NCBI RefSeq assembly: GCF_009687905.1
Contig: NZ_BLBG01000006.1
Span: 1 to 64,000 of the forward strand
Origin: Lacticaseibacillus zhaodongensis
GTDB taxonomy: Bacteria > Bacillota > Bacilli > Lactobacillales > Lactobacillaceae
Reading direction: 5' to 3'
Length of the DNA stretch: 64,000 nt
In this document: positions 35,288 through 44,270 of the stretch, piece by piece
How the letters are laid out: each line of letters begins with the position of its first letter
Numbering within the stretch: position 1 is the first letter of the stretch
The notes under the pieces: generated by a model
The model's input: only the letters and a program-made list of their open reading frames with translations
The model's database searches: none
What the model was told of the DNA's origin: nothing
Program-made: the position numbers and the translations under genes

Positions 35288-36310
35288 CTATGCGCGCGCG
35301 AAGTTTAAATTTGGCTGTGCGTTAAGCGTTGCGTCAGCAAAAACCTGCTTGCCGCGCAAAATGTGCGCCGCAGCGCCAACCATCGCGCCGTTGTCACCGC
35401 AAAGGCGTAGTGGCGGCACGATCAGTTCAACGTCCGGCATCTCGACGGCCAGCCGGGCGCTGAGTGCCTCGCGCAACCCTGAATTTGCCGCAACTCCGCC
35501 GGCAACGATCAGCTGCTTGACTCGGTGCTGCTTCAGTGCGGTCATGGTCTTGTCGACCAAAACGTCAACGACCGCCGCCTGGAAACTTGCGGCGAGGTCT
35601 TCGCGGCTGAGCTTTTCGTGTTTCTGATCGGCGTGGTGCACGGTGTTGATGAAGGCCGACTTGAGACCGCTGAAGCTAAAGTCGAGGTTGTCGTCCTTGT
35701 CCATCGCCCGCGGAAAATCGAAGGTGTCCTTGCCCAGGTGCGCGAGGCGGTCGATTTCCTTACCGGCGGGGTAGGTGATGCCGATGACCCGGCCCACCTT
35801 GTCATAGGCTTCACCGGCCGCGTCATCGCGCGTCTCACCGATAATCGTGAACTCAGCGGGGCCCGTCAACATCACCAGCTCCGTGTGCCCACCGGAAACC
35901 ATCAGGGCCAGCAGTGGGTACTGCAGCTTGGTGACAAAAGCCGCCGCGTAGATGTGGCCGGCCATGTGGTTGACCGGAATCAACGGCAGGTGGTGCGCGT
36001 AGGCAATCGTTTTGGCCGCGGTCACGCCGATGAGCAACGAGCCCACGAGGCCAGGCCCATAAGTCACGGCCACGGCGTCAAGGTCGGCGTAATCAACCCC
36101 GGCCTCCTTCAGTGCGTCATCAATAATCATCGTTATTTCTTCGACATGATGCCGACTGGCCACTTCCGGAACGACCCCACCGAAGCGCTTGTGACTGTTG
36201 ATTTGGGTCGCAATAATATTGCTCAAGATGACGTCGCCATTCTTGATCACCGCCACCGATGTCTCATCACAACTAGATTCAAATGCGAGAATTAACTCGT
36301 CTTTACTCAT
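35288..36310 (-). CDS. tsaD: tRNA N6-adenosine threonylcarbamoyltransferase
   Basis: Transfers the threonylcarbamoyl group to A37 of ANN-decoding tRNAs (t6A), with TsaB and TsaE. The 340 residues have the metal motif VNHMAGH (HxxxH), SGGHTELV and the C-terminal [10 protein letters not shown] and CGDNGAMV. I start it at ATG 36310 (GGGAGG upstream), which overlaps the rimI stop by 8 bp; the frame from 36337 lies upstream of that site. It is the third gene of tsaB-rimI-tsaD. Confidence 0.96.
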   Translation of the reverse strand: MSKDELILAFESSCDETSVAVIKNGDVILSNIIATQINSHKRFGGVVPEVASRHHVEEITMIIDDALKEAGVDYADLDAVAVTYGPGLVGSLLIGVTAAKTIAYAHHLPLIPVNHMAGHIYAAAFVTKLQYPLLALMVSGGHTELVMLTGPAEFTIIGETRDDAAGEAYDKVGRVIGITYPAGKEIDRLAHLGKDTFDFPRAMDKDDNLDFSFSGLKSAFINTVHHADQKHEKLSREDLAASFQAAVVDVLVDKTMTALKQHRVKQLIVAGGVAANSGLREALSARLAVEMPDVELIVPPLRLCGDNGAMVGAAAHILRGKQVFADATLNAQPNLNFARA

Positions 36311-36890
36311 TCGTATCCCTCCCGGCGCCCACGTCAACTAGACTAAGCTCCATATCCATAGCATCTTTATGTTCGTTCGTGTAGTAATTCCGGCGGATGT
36401 GGCCTTCCTTGAACCCGAGTTCGTGGTAGAGATGCAACGCGGGCACGTTATCCACCGCCACCTCCAGCGTCATCCGCTGCCGGCCCTGCTGGCGCGCGAT
36501 TTCAATCATCTCTTGCATTAGCATCCTGCCTAGACCCTGGCGCTGATACTGGGGATCGATGAGCAAAATGGTGACATGTGCGCGGTCGCCGCGAAAGTAA
36601 CCGCCGATGATTCCCAGCAGGTTCTCCTGCCGCTCGTCAAAGCACGCCAAATACAGCGATGTGCGCCGCTTTTGCAATTCGGACAAAAAAGCGTAGCGAT
36701 CCCAGGGCGTGTCCCCATAGATCGCCCGCTCCATTTCTAATGCCACTCCAACATCGCGGAGTTCCATTCGGTTTAATTGGTATACCCGTCCGCCAAGCGT
36801 AACGCTCTTCGCGTGAAACTTGCGGTCCGGTGCTTCTTGGCCTTGTAGCCACTCACTAAACTTTTTCAACATAGTTGTCATCGTGTTCAT
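36303..36890 (-). CDS. rimI: Ribosomal protein S18 alanine N-acetyltransferase
   Basis: GNAT enzyme that acetylates the N-terminus of S18. The 195 residues include ~45 N-terminal residues more than the ~150 usual; the GNAT core starts near [22 protein letters not shown]. The acetyl-CoA motif is [15 protein letters not shown], followed by [19 protein letters not shown]. It overlaps the end of tsaB by 35 bp; an internal ATG at 36872 would shorten it to 189 residues and reduce the overlap. Order tsaB-rimI-tsaD is common in Firmicutes. Confidence 0.92.
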   Translation of the reverse strand: MNTMTTMLKKFSEWLQGQEAPDRKFHAKSVTLGGRVYQLNRMELRDVGVALEMERAIYGDTPWDRYAFLSELQKRRTSLYLACFDERQENLLGIIGGYFRGDRAHVTILLIDPQYQRQGLGRMLMQEMIEIARQQGRQRMTLEVAVDNVPALHLYHELGFKEGHIRRNYYTNEHKDAMDMELSLVDVGAGRDTNE

Positions 36891-37578
36891 GCCCGGGGTG
36901 CGTCTTCAGCCAGTTGTTCTCCGCCTCGGTCAAGCGTAAGTAGTGCGGTACAAACGAGTCGACATCGACGGGTGTTGTCTGCGCCGCAAGTTCCGCGACC
37001 CGACTAGCCCGTGGCAGTCCACTCACTTCATCCGTAAAGCTGACCTGACTACCCAGTGCATCCTTGATCTGGGCACGCATCTGCGCGTTGGCCCCAACAA
37101 AAATCGCCGGCTGCGTCAGTGCTGCCGTCTCCGCACACAGTTGTTCCAAGCTGACGTGCTTGTCGAGCGCGACGTTATCGAGTTTGCCGTTTTTCCACTG
37201 GTACATGCCCGCAAAAACATTGCCGCGGCGCGCGTCCATTAGTGGCACGATCAAACGCTCATCGGCGCGCACGTTCGCGGCAAGCACAGCCAGACTGGAA
37301 ACCCCATAGAGGGCAATCTGCAGTGTGTAGGCCAAAGTTTTGGCGGTCGTGACCCCGATTCGCAGACCCGTGTAACTACCAGGCCCATATGCCACTGCAA
37401 CCCCGTCTAATTCTTCCGGGGTGAGTCCAGCCAGCTTGACCAAATTCTCGATTGTTGGCAGCAATTGCTGACTGTGCGTTTTCATCCGGTTCAGGGTGGT
37501 CTCACCGAGCAAGGTGCCGTCCTGCAAAACCGCGACACTCATTGCCTGTAGAGAAGTATCTAACGCTAGTATGTTCAT
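36856..37578 (-). CDS. tsaB: tRNA threonylcarbamoyladenosine biosynthesis protein TsaB
   Basis: Inactive paralogue and partner of TsaD in t6A synthesis, 240 residues of the ASKHA fold. MNILALDTSLQAMSVAVL, the VAYGPGSYTGLRIGVTTAK signature and MDARRGNVFAGMY are typical. GGAGGGTG precedes the ATG. First gene of the three-gene operon. Confidence 0.96.
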   Translation of the reverse strand: MNILALDTSLQAMSVAVLQDGTLLGETTLNRMKTHSQQLLPTIENLVKLAGLTPEELDGVAVAYGPGSYTGLRIGVTTAKTLAYTLQIALYGVSSLAVLAANVRADERLIVPLMDARRGNVFAGMYQWKNGKLDNVALDKHVSLEQLCAETAALTQPAIFVGANAQMRAQIKDALGSQVSFTDEVSGLPRASRVAELAAQTTPVDVDSFVPHYLRLTEAENNWLKTHPGHEHDDNYVEKV

Positions 37579-37649
37579 TATCTGTTTCCACCCTCCAAAA
37601 TATTTTCACTAAAATATTCTCTCTAATTCTAGCACAGTTCCCTTTAAAT

Positions 37650-37687
37650 CAAAGAACCTCCAGCTGCGGACGCAGCTGAAGGTTCCT
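37650..37687 (-). terminator. Terminator after folT
   Basis: On the minus strand GGAACCTTCAGCTGCG pairs with CGCAGCTGGAGGTTC (one mismatch), loop TC, followed by TTTGATTT. Confidence 0.85.
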
Positions 37688-37709
37688 TAGCGATATTCGA
37701 ACTAATCAA

Positions 37710-38237
37710 CTATCTCTTCTCTAAACGGGGCCGCACGCGGTGGACCGCCTCCAGAATGGTGTAAATCAGTGCGCTCTGAATCGGCCAAACGACCAGGTTC
37801 TTCAGCACCCGCGGCCAGATGATGACGTTAAACTTAAAGCCCATCATCACGAGCCAAAGGGTGTCGAGCCCAATGTTAACGACTCCCACCACGAACAAAC
37901 TCGCAAGAACCGCCCGCCAAACGGTCAATTTCTGTTTGTAGAAAAACAGACCGTAAATCAGTGCCCCGACCGCTGCGGACAGCGTGAAGCCGAGGAAATT
38001 GGCGCCAGTCCCCCATAGCAGGAAGGCCAACTGGTCATTAATTGCCCCAGCCAGCGCGGCGAGCCACGGGCCAAAATAATAGCCCAAAACTGCGGTCGCG
38101 ATAAACGCTGGGCTGACCTTGATCCAGTCATTACCCACCGAGAACCGGCCCAGAACCAGCTGCATTGCCATTAACATGGCCATGTAGACGGTGTTTCTGG
38201 TCGTCAGTTTGGGGCTTGATAAACTTACTACTTGCAT
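37710..38237 (-). CDS. folT: Folate-specific ECF transporter S component
   Basis: Membrane substrate-binding (S) subunit that gives folate specificity to the shared ECF module (EcfA, EcfA', EcfT, encoded elsewhere). The 175 residues have about six hydrophobic segments, with [25 protein letters not shown] at the front and [15 protein letters not shown] at the end, as in FolT. The THF riboswitch directly upstream confirms folate rather than queuosine. I use ATG 38237, nine bases after GGGAG; the ATG at 38246 abuts that site. Confidence 0.93.
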   Translation of the reverse strand: MQVVSLSSPKLTTRNTVYMAMLMAMQLVLGRFSVGNDWIKVSPAFIATAVLGYYFGPWLAALAGAINDQLAFLLWGTGANFLGFTLSAAVGALIYGLFFYKQKLTVWRAVLASLFVVGVVNIGLDTLWLVMMGFKFNVIIWPRVLKNLVVWPIQSALIYTILEAVHRVRPRLEKR

Positions 38238-38254
38238 TGCTGCCATCTCCCATT

Positions 38255-38360
38255 GGAGACGCCTTATCCAGGCGAATGCGGGCCCAGCACCGCGTCATGA
38301 AGACTTCGTTCGGTGTTCACATTCCGTTCCACCGACACTTAACGCGCTGCGCCCTACTCC
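38255..38360 (-). promoter_or_regulatory. Tetrahydrofolate riboswitch of folT
   Basis: The minus strand shows the conserved THF aptamer blocks GCGTTAAGTGTCGGTG, GGAATGTGAACACCGAACGAAG and ACGCGGTGC in order, enclosed by GGAG (38357-38360) and CTCC (38255-38258). The aptamer ends 3 nt before the folT ribosome binding site GGGAG (38247-38251). Its CTCC can pair either with the 5' GGAG or with that ribosome binding site, so control is probably at translation. Confidence 0.95.
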
Positions 38361-38428
38361 TTATTATTTATAAGCAATAAGCTTACTTACATACAATATC
38401 ACGAATATGCCTGTCTGACAAGACATGA

Positions 38429-38764
38429 TCATCCACGCATACGGCAATAAACTTGGTGATTCACGTTGTAGTCGTTCGGACCTATGGCGGAGTCATGCCA
38501 GCGGAAGGTGTAACCGGAGCGCCACAAGTTCCATAGCGTTCGTGCGTTCGCACGCTTCACATCGAGCGGACCACCAAAAACAACGTTGATTTTGATTACG
38601 TCCTGACTGATTTCGTCGGTAAAACAAACCGTGGTCATCGTGCGCCCGGATTGTTCGTTGATCCGTTGCAGTGTGGCCGTCACGCGGGCCCACGCCGCTA
38701 AGTAATCTCTGATTGCGCCCAAATTGCCGACAACTTGTTTCATTGGAAGTACTGAATTTTTCAT
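38429..38764 (-). CDS. Uncharacterised 111-residue protein
   Basis: I do not recognise this protein. It is soluble, without signal peptide. The N-terminal half is helical (QVVGNLGAIRDYLAAWARVTATLQRI) and the C-terminal half is rich in Trp, Tyr and Asn (WNLWRSGYTFRWHDSAIGPNDYNVN). GGAGAAG lies 6 bp before the ATG. It stands alone between folT's riboswitch and the thioesterase gene. Confidence 0.6.
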   Translation of the reverse strand: MKNSVLPMKQVVGNLGAIRDYLAAWARVTATLQRINEQSGRTMTTVCFTDEISQDVIKINVVFGGPLDVKRANARTLWNLWRSGYTFRWHDSAIGPNDYNVNHQVYCRMRG

Positions 38765-38916
38765 TTATCTTCTCCAGTCTTCCCCCCTGCTTGTTATTAT
38801 ATGGACGCACCACTGGTATTTTCGTGCAGAATCGGTAAACTATGCTTTTTGTTTTTGAATTTAAGAACAAAAAAGGGGCGACCGCAGCCGCACCAATAGT
38901 TATTCAATTACCATTC

Positions 38917-39651
38917 TTAGAGCTCGACCCAAGCAATCTCCGCCTCGGCGTTCGTGGTGTCACCGCTGCGAACGCGGTGGCGCGTAACCGGTGTTGCGTC
39001 CTCCTGAACGATTTCGAATTCAGAATTCAGTGCCGCACCAATTTCGACTTCACGTTCATACTTGATGTTGATTTCCCGCGGGCGATGGCTGAGCAACCAG
39101 TCGTCACCAAGCGCATCTAGCATCCAGTCGAAGTAGTGGACGTTGTTGACGTGCCGGTTGGGATCAATGTCAAAGTAGCGAACCTGGTACGGCTTGGAGC
39201 CGGTCACCGTGTCAATTTTGGCAACCCGTGGCAGGCGCTTCACGTGCGGGTCCTTCTTGGCGCCGACACCCTGGACGGCCTCTTCGATGATGGGGATAAG
39301 CTTGCGCTTCTTGAGGTCGATCATGACCCAAGTACTGGTAACGCGCACCAGCGCATTCCCATCCGCGTCATCGATTCCGTAGTCACGGTAGGTCAGAAGC
39401 CGGTTGTAACTGTTGGCTTCCGTCCAGACGGTCACGGGTTCCTCGGCGCGCGGCGTCCGGGTGATCTGAATGTGCGACTGGGTGATGACCCAACCGGCAC
39501 CATATTCGGCGAGTCCCTTCATCCCCTCACCGAGCGCGGTCAGTTGGTTCTCTGACACCTGCTGCACGATGTTCACAATGGCGGCAATGCTAATACTGCC
39601 GTCTTGGGTGGCAAAATATACAGGAAGGCGCATCTTCTCTCCATAACGCAT
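38917..39651 (-). CDS. Acyl-ACP thioesterase
   Basis: Releases fatty acids from acyl carrier protein, or edits acyl-ACP pools. The 244 residues form two hot-dog folds; the catalytic region VRYFDIDPNRHVNNVHYFDWML (N and H positions) is the FatA/FatB-type signature. Its start codon overlaps the rsmI stop by one base, so it is the last gene of the long dnaX-rsmI operon. The same neighbour is found after rsmI in many lactobacilli. Confidence 0.92.
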   Translation of the reverse strand: MRYGEKMRLPVYFATQDGSISIAAIVNIVQQVSENQLTALGEGMKGLAEYGAGWVITQSHIQITRTPRAEEPVTVWTEANSYNRLLTYRDYGIDDADGNALVRVTSTWVMIDLKKRKLIPIIEEAVQGVGAKKDPHVKRLPRVAKIDTVTGSKPYQVRYFDIDPNRHVNNVHYFDWMLDALGDDWLLSHRPREINIKYEREVEIGAALNSEFEIVQEDATPVTRHRVRSGDTTNAEAEIAWVEL

Positions 39652-40529
39652 TATTCGTCGTCCTCCTTGAATTCGTGGTACTCCGCGTACACATCCTGCC
39701 GTTGCAGGCCGCGGTCCTTCGCAACCACCTTGATGGCCGCGTTCGGCTTCATTCCCTTGGCGATCAGCTGGTCGATCTCCTCGCGCAGTGGCAGCTCGTT
39801 GGCCGCTTCAACGGCCGCGTCTTCCTCCGCGGGACCAGGGGCAACCAAAATGACGTACTCTCCGCGCGGCTCCTGGGCCTGAATGGTCAGTTCCTCAAGC
39901 GTGCCGCGGGCGAATTCCTCATAGCGCTTGGTCAGTTCCCGAGCGAGTACCGCCTGCCGGTCCGCGCCGAATGCCGTGATCATCGCCTGCAGGGTTTTGC
40001 CCAACCGGTGCGGCGCCTCGTAGAAAATCAGGGTCGCCTGGTGGTGGGCCAGCGCGGCCAGTTCTTCCTCCTGCAGGCTCTTCTTGCGCTGCAGGAAACC
40101 ATAGAAAGTAAAGGGTTGCGGTGCGAGTCCGGACGCAATCAGTGCCGTGATGCCGGCGTTAGCGCCAGGTAAGGGCACAACGGGAATATCGGCAGCAATT
40201 GCCGCAACGACGAGCTCCTTACCGGGGTCCGAAATCGAGGGCATCCCCGCATCACTGCACTGCGCGATGTTAGTTCCTTCTTGCAGCTTAGCAATCAGCT
40301 CGGGGATCCGTTGCTGCGTATTATGTTCGTGGAAACTGATCTGGCGCGTCTCAATTTCAAAATGGTTGAGCAGCTTCTTGGTATTACGCGTGTCCTCCGC
40401 GGCGATTAAATCAACGTCCTTAAGCGTCGCAACGGCGCGAAAGGTCATGTCGTCGAGATTGCCAATTGGCGTTGGCACTAAGTATAAGGTCCCCGTCTGG
40501 TGCTTTGCGAAACTTGATTGAACTTGCAT
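39651..40529 (-). CDS. rsmI: 16S rRNA (cytidine1402-2'-O)-methyltransferase
   Basis: SAM-dependent methyltransferase that 2'-O-methylates C1402 in the decoding centre. The 292 residues show GTLYLVPTPIGNLDDMTFRA, the AEDTRNTKKLL motif, CSDAGMPSISDPG and PLPGANAGITAL of this tetrapyrrole-methylase-fold family. It follows yabA in the standard order. Confidence 0.96.
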   Translation of the reverse strand: MQVQSSFAKHQTGTLYLVPTPIGNLDDMTFRAVATLKDVDLIAAEDTRNTKKLLNHFEIETRQISFHEHNTQQRIPELIAKLQEGTNIAQCSDAGMPSISDPGKELVVAAIAADIPVVPLPGANAGITALIASGLAPQPFTFYGFLQRKKSLQEEELAALAHHQATLIFYEAPHRLGKTLQAMITAFGADRQAVLARELTKRYEEFARGTLEELTIQAQEPRGEYVILVAPGPAEEDAAVEAANELPLREEIDQLIAKGMKPNAAIKVVAKDRGLQRQDVYAEYHEFKEDDE

Positions 40530-40570
40530 AATCCCTCCATATCAACCCGAGCGCAGCAAACGCCCCGGCT

Positions 40571-40918
40571 TTAGCGGTCACCGTACAGTATGTCTAAGCA
40601 GAACGCACAGGATTCACCGGCCTCTAGGTGCTGCCCGTAAAACTTCGAGCAGACGTGGTAACCCTCACCGTAAATCTTCTCCAAATTCTGTTTGGACTTG
40701 GTCATGCCGCCAGCGCCACGCAATTCGGCTGCCTTCGCGTTATCGCGATTTGTCAGCTCCTCAACGCGCTCGCGCAGGTGCTGGTTCTCCATCCGCAGTT
40801 CCGCGTTTTGTTCCATGATTGCCGTTACGTCATCCTTCAATTGCGCGAGCTTGGCGGCGTGATCAGCGGCCTGCTTGCTGACGTTCATAAACTCTCCAAA
40901 TACGTCCGTCTTAGCCAT
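40571..40918 (-). CDS. yabA: Replication initiation control protein YabA
   Basis: Restrains DnaA-dependent initiation by linking DnaA to the DnaN clamp. The 115 residues have an N-terminal coiled coil (~10-60) and a C-terminal zinc site (His-x-Cys in YHVCSKFYG and CAFC). GGAGG precedes the ATG. Located between holB and rsmI as in other Firmicutes. Confidence 0.95.
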   Translation of the reverse strand: MAKTDVFGEFMNVSKQAADHAAKLAQLKDDVTAIMEQNAELRMENQHLRERVEELTNRDNAKAAELRGAGGMTKSKQNLEKIYGEGYHVCSKFYGQHLEAGESCAFCLDILYGDR

Positions 40919-40979
40919 CTAAATCCTCCTGTGGTCTTGTTCCGTCCACATCTCATTAGTTCACTGCTGGTACTAGTAT

Positions 40980-41960
40980 TTAAGCCGCGCTGCCCTTCAA
41001 AATCCGCAGCACTAGTTGTTCCAAAAGGGCCTGAAAAGCCACATTGCTGTTCAAAAGCCCCGTGCCCTCTAGAACTACAGCCAGTGCGTTCGCCAGCTGC
41101 GCGGATGACTGCCGGCTCAGCTCAGTAAGCGCGTCACTATCCGGCAGCACTAGGGGTTCGCGGCCATAGCTACGGCTGAGTGCTTCTGAATACACAAGAC
41201 CGAGGATCTGCAGCACCTGCCGCTGCTCATCGCGGCCGGTCACCTGTTTCACAATGTCGGTCTGAATATAGGGAAAGGCTAGGCTGTCACCTTTAGCCAG
41301 CAAGCTGCACAAGCCTAGGATTTTGCCCAGGCGGTTTGTGAACTCCTCATCGGCTGCGAGTGCGATCCCGCCCGGAATGTCGCTGGTGATGCCGGCAATC
41401 AAGCCCGCTAAGTGCGTCGAGACGCCCCCGGCCCGCAGCTGCGCGAGCACCAGTTTCCGCGCGGGCGCCGGGAAGTTGATGATCTGCGCCCGTGAGAGCA
41501 CGGTTGGCAACAGCTGGTTTTTGGCGGTCGTGGTCAAAATAATCAGCATCCCCGGCAAGGGCTCCTCGAAGAATTTGAGCAAGCTGTTCTCCGCGCTAAC
41601 GGTCATTTTGTCCGCATCTTCAATGATGAACACGCGGGCGTGACCCTCAACGGAGCTTTTGCTCATTTCTTCCTTCAGGTTGCGCACGGCTTCCGTCTTG
41701 ATGCTCAGGCCGTCGGGACGGACGGTCAGCACATCGGGGTTGTTGCCAGAAGCGATCCGCTTGCACTCGGCACACTCGCCGCAGGGCATCCCGTCCTGCA
41801 GGTTAGTGCAAAACAAGCGCTGGGCGATCCATTGCGCCAGCGCCTCCTTGCCCGTCCCGCGGGCACCGGCAAAAATATATGCCTGGCTCAGCTGATCATT
41901 GGCGATGATTTGCCGAAACTGCTGCGTGAGCTCGCCCTGGAGCTCGGTAATCGCGGCCAT
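40980..41960 (-). CDS. holB: DNA polymerase III subunit delta'
   Basis: Stator subunit of the clamp loader, 326 residues. AAA+ core with a GARGTGKEAL P-loop and the four-cysteine zinc module (CTNLQDGMPCGECAEC) seen in delta' and tau/gamma. It shares one base with the yaaQ stop. Works with DnaX from the same operon. Confidence 0.95.
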   Translation of the reverse strand: MAAITELQGELTQQFRQIIANDQLSQAYIFAGARGTGKEALAQWIAQRLFCTNLQDGMPCGECAECKRIASGNNPDVLTVRPDGLSIKTEAVRNLKEEMSKSSVEGHARVFIIEDADKMTVSAENSLLKFFEEPLPGMLIILTTTAKNQLLPTVLSRAQIINFPAPARKLVLAQLRAGGVSTHLAGLIAGITSDIPGGIALAADEEFTNRLGKILGLCSLLAKGDSLAFPYIQTDIVKQVTGRDEQRQVLQILGLVYSEALSRSYGREPLVLPDSDALTELSRQSSAQLANALAVVLEGTGLLNSNVAFQALLEQLVLRILKGSAA

Positions 41961-42295
41961 TAGAAACGGTGGAAGGCGTCAACCGGCAGTACAAAGACGG
42001 TTGCGCCCCCAACCCGGACTTCGAGTGGCTGGCCCGCTGTCGCGTCAGTGCTAACTGCATCCACAGAGATCAGTGGCGCAGTCGTGTACTCATCGCGCGC
42101 TTGGCAGTTGTTCTTGATGATTTCCAGAACCTTTTGCACCCGGTCATCCTCGACCCCAACGATGAAGGTCGAATTACCCGCCCGCAAAAAGCCCCCAGTC
42201 GAACTGAGCTTGGTGGCGCGCACGTTTTCGTCAACGAATGCAGCACTCAAACGGCCTGCATCCTGATCTTGAATGATGGCAAGTACTAACTTCAT
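41960..42295 (-). CDS. yaaQ: PII-like cyclic-di-AMP receptor (YaaQ/DarA)
   Basis: Small trimeric signalling protein of 111 residues that binds cyclic di-AMP. MKLVLAIIQDQDAGRLSAAFVDENVRATKLSSTGGFL includes the TSTGGFLR-like ligand loop and GNSTFIVGVEDDRV of the DUF970 family. Partners in lactobacilli are unknown. It stands in its standard place between tmk and holB. Confidence 0.95.
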   Translation of the reverse strand: MKLVLAIIQDQDAGRLSAAFVDENVRATKLSSTGGFLRAGNSTFIVGVEDDRVQKVLEIIKNNCQARDEYTTAPLISVDAVSTDATAGQPLEVRVGGATVFVLPVDAFHRF

Positions 42296-42319
42296 GAAAA
42301 ATCCTCCTTGATTAGGCGC

Positions 42320-42970
42320 CTACTGCCAATCGCCGGCAAGATGGGCGCGCAGGATACTGAGCGTTTCGGCCGCAACGTCCTGCAAGGCTGCCGTGGCGTC
42401 CACGGTCACGATGCGCTGCGGATTGTTATGCACCAAGCGCAGATAGGCGTCGTGCACCCGCTCATGAAAAGCCGCCTCCTCTTGATCGAGGCGGTCGTAT
42501 TGCTGATTCTTCCGGTGCGTCCGGATCCGCTCGAGCCCCACGGCGGCAGGTACATCGAGATAAATCGTCAGGTCCGGAGTCCGGCCGTTCGTTGCAAAAC
42601 CATTGAGATCCGCAACTGCTTGTTCGCCGATGCCGCGCCCGGCACCTTGATAAGCGATGGAACTATCCACGAAGCGGTCGCAGATCACCACGCCGCCGCG
42701 CGCCAGGGCCGGCTCAATGACCGCCTGCAGGTGCTGGCGCCGGGACGCCGCATACAGCAGCGCCTCGGTCCGCTCGTCCATTGCCTTGTTATCGGGATCC
42801 AAAATCAGGTCACGGATCTGCTCGGCAATGTGGTCGCCACCCGGTTCGCGGGTGACCACGAGCTCGCGGTGTAAATGTTCCCGCACCTGGGGAATCACTA
42901 TGTCCAAGACACTGTCCTTACCAGCACCGTCCGGACCCTCGAAGGTGATAAACCTAGTTGTCATGTTCAC
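42320..42970 (-). CDS. tmk: Thymidylate kinase
   Basis: Phosphorylates dTMP to dTDP. The 216 residues have the P-loop FEGPDGAGKDSVL, the DRFVDSSIAYQGAGRG dTMP-binding motif and the LID region near the C-terminal half. Fourth housekeeping gene after recR and yaaL in the operon. Confidence 0.96.
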   Translation of the reverse strand: MNMTTRFITFEGPDGAGKDSVLDIVIPQVREHLHRELVVTREPGGDHIAEQIRDLILDPDNKAMDERTEALLYAASRRQHLQAVIEPALARGGVVICDRFVDSSIAYQGAGRGIGEQAVADLNGFATNGRTPDLTIYLDVPAAVGLERIRTHRKNQQYDRLDQEEAAFHERVHDAYLRLVHNNPQRIVTVDATAALQDVAAETLSILRAHLAGDWQ

Positions 42971-42980
42971 TCATCCTTAC

Positions 42981-43244
42981 TTAGTTGATCCGTTCCAAAT
43001 TATTGCGGATGGAGAAACTGGCCACCTGCGCTGGATCAACGTTTCTGGTCCGAGCCTGCCGGTGCAGAAAATCAAACAAGCCTTCCTGCAGCGCCACACT
43101 GGCCTTTTGCCGCTCCGTGTCGACGTCAGTGGCGGTGTTCAGCAGCTTCCGCTCCTTGGCGAGCTGATCACGCGTCGCATAAATCAGTTCCAGCAGCTTC
43201 CCGTCTGTTTCCTGCTTAACTGTTTCTTTCTTGCGTCCAAACAT
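42981..43244 (-). CDS. yaaL: YaaL family protein (DUF2508)
   Basis: Small helical, charged protein of 87 residues, MFGRKKETVKQETDGKLLEL at the start. The family is conserved between recR and tmk in Firmicutes but its role is unknown. Soluble, no motif for catalysis. Between recR (13 bp) and tmk (10 bp). Confidence 0.9.
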   Translation of the reverse strand: MFGRKKETVKQETDGKLLELIYATRDQLAKERKLLNTATDVDTERQKASVALQEGLFDFLHRQARTRNVDPAQVASFSIRNNLERIN

Positions 43245-43257
43245 CGGAATCCTCTCC

Positions 43258-43857
43258 TTACAGTTCTGTCCGGCCCTCGACAGCCTTCATCAAGGTCATC
43301 TGGTCGGCGTACTCGATGTCACTACCAACGGACAAGCCGTGCGCGAGCCGGGTGACCTTGATACCAGCGGGCTTGATCAGCCGCGCCAAGTAGGTTGCGG
43401 TTGCCTCACCCTCAGGCGTAGCGTTGGTCGCAACGATCACCTCGGTCACCGTTTCGTTGTCCTGCAGGCGACGCAGCAGGCTAGCGATGTTGAGGTCATC
43501 GGGCCCGACGCCCTCCATTGGGGACAGTACCCCGTGCAAAACGTGGAACAAGCCGTGGAATTCATCCATGCGGTCCATGCTCATGACGTCCTTTGGCTGC
43601 TCAACCACCAGAATTTTGCTCTGGTCGCGGGACGGGTCACTGCAAATGCTGCAGGGATCGTCTTCGGTGATGTTCCCGCAGATGGAGCAGTAGTGCAGCT
43701 TGGTCTTCGCATCAACGAGGCTCTTGGCAAAAGCGTCCACGTCGTCCTTGTTCATGTCGATGGTGAAAAAAGCCAGCCGGGTCGCGGTCTTCTCGCCGAT
43801 TCCGGGTAGCTTCATGTAACTATCAATTAACTTGTTAATTGGATCAGGATATTGCAT
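43258..43857 (-). CDS. recR: Recombination protein RecR
   Basis: DNA-binding ring protein that loads RecA on gaps with RecF and RecO. The 199 residues have the helix-hairpin-helix ([15 protein letters not shown]), the four-cysteine zinc finger ([16 protein letters not shown]) and the Toprim core ([26 protein letters not shown]). Confidence 0.97.
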   Translation of the reverse strand: MQYPDPINKLIDSYMKLPGIGEKTATRLAFFTIDMNKDDVDAFAKSLVDAKTKLHYCSICGNITEDDPCSICSDPSRDQSKILVVEQPKDVMSMDRMDEFHGLFHVLHGVLSPMEGVGPDDLNIASLLRRLQDNETVTEVIVATNATPEGEATATYLARLIKPAGIKVTRLAHGLSVGSDIEYADQMTLMKAVEGRTEL

Positions 43858-43890
43858 TGCTTACCTCACTAAACCTGCTGGCAGGAAAAA

Positions 43891-44205
43891 TTACATTCCG
43901 AAGCCCTTGGTGTACCGGCCCATCTTCTGCTGCGTGGTGGTGTCGATTTTGCCCAAACCATCGTTAACGGCCTCTAGAACCAGGTCCGCCAGCGTGTCGG
44001 GATCGTCGGGATCGATTGCGGCTGGGTCAATGCTGATGTCGGTCATTTTGCGTTCACCAGTGAAGGTGACCTTGACTAAGTTCTGGGCACTAACGCCCTC
44101 AAAAGTGCTGGCGTTCAGCTCCTTTTGTGCTTCTTCCATCTGCTTCTGCAGCTTCTGTGCCTGACGCATCATGTTCTGCATGTTACCCATTCCCATATTT
44201 GGCAT
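43891..44205 (-). CDS. ybaB: Nucleoid-associated protein, YbaB/EbfC family
   Basis: DNA-binding dimer of 104 residues. Begins with a Met/Gln-rich coiled coil (MPNMGMGNMQNMMRQAQKLQ) and has the VTFTGERKMTDISIDP core. Lies between dnaX and recR, the invariant place for this gene. Confidence 0.96.
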   Translation of the reverse strand: MPNMGMGNMQNMMRQAQKLQKQMEEAQKELNASTFEGVSAQNLVKVTFTGERKMTDISIDPAAIDPDDPDTLADLVLEAVNDGLGKIDTTTQQKMGRYTKGFGM

Positions 44206-44270
44206 TGTTCAGTTCTCCTTGTTAGTTGTTTTAATTACCCCCACACACGCGGGGAGCATATGCTTGTATA

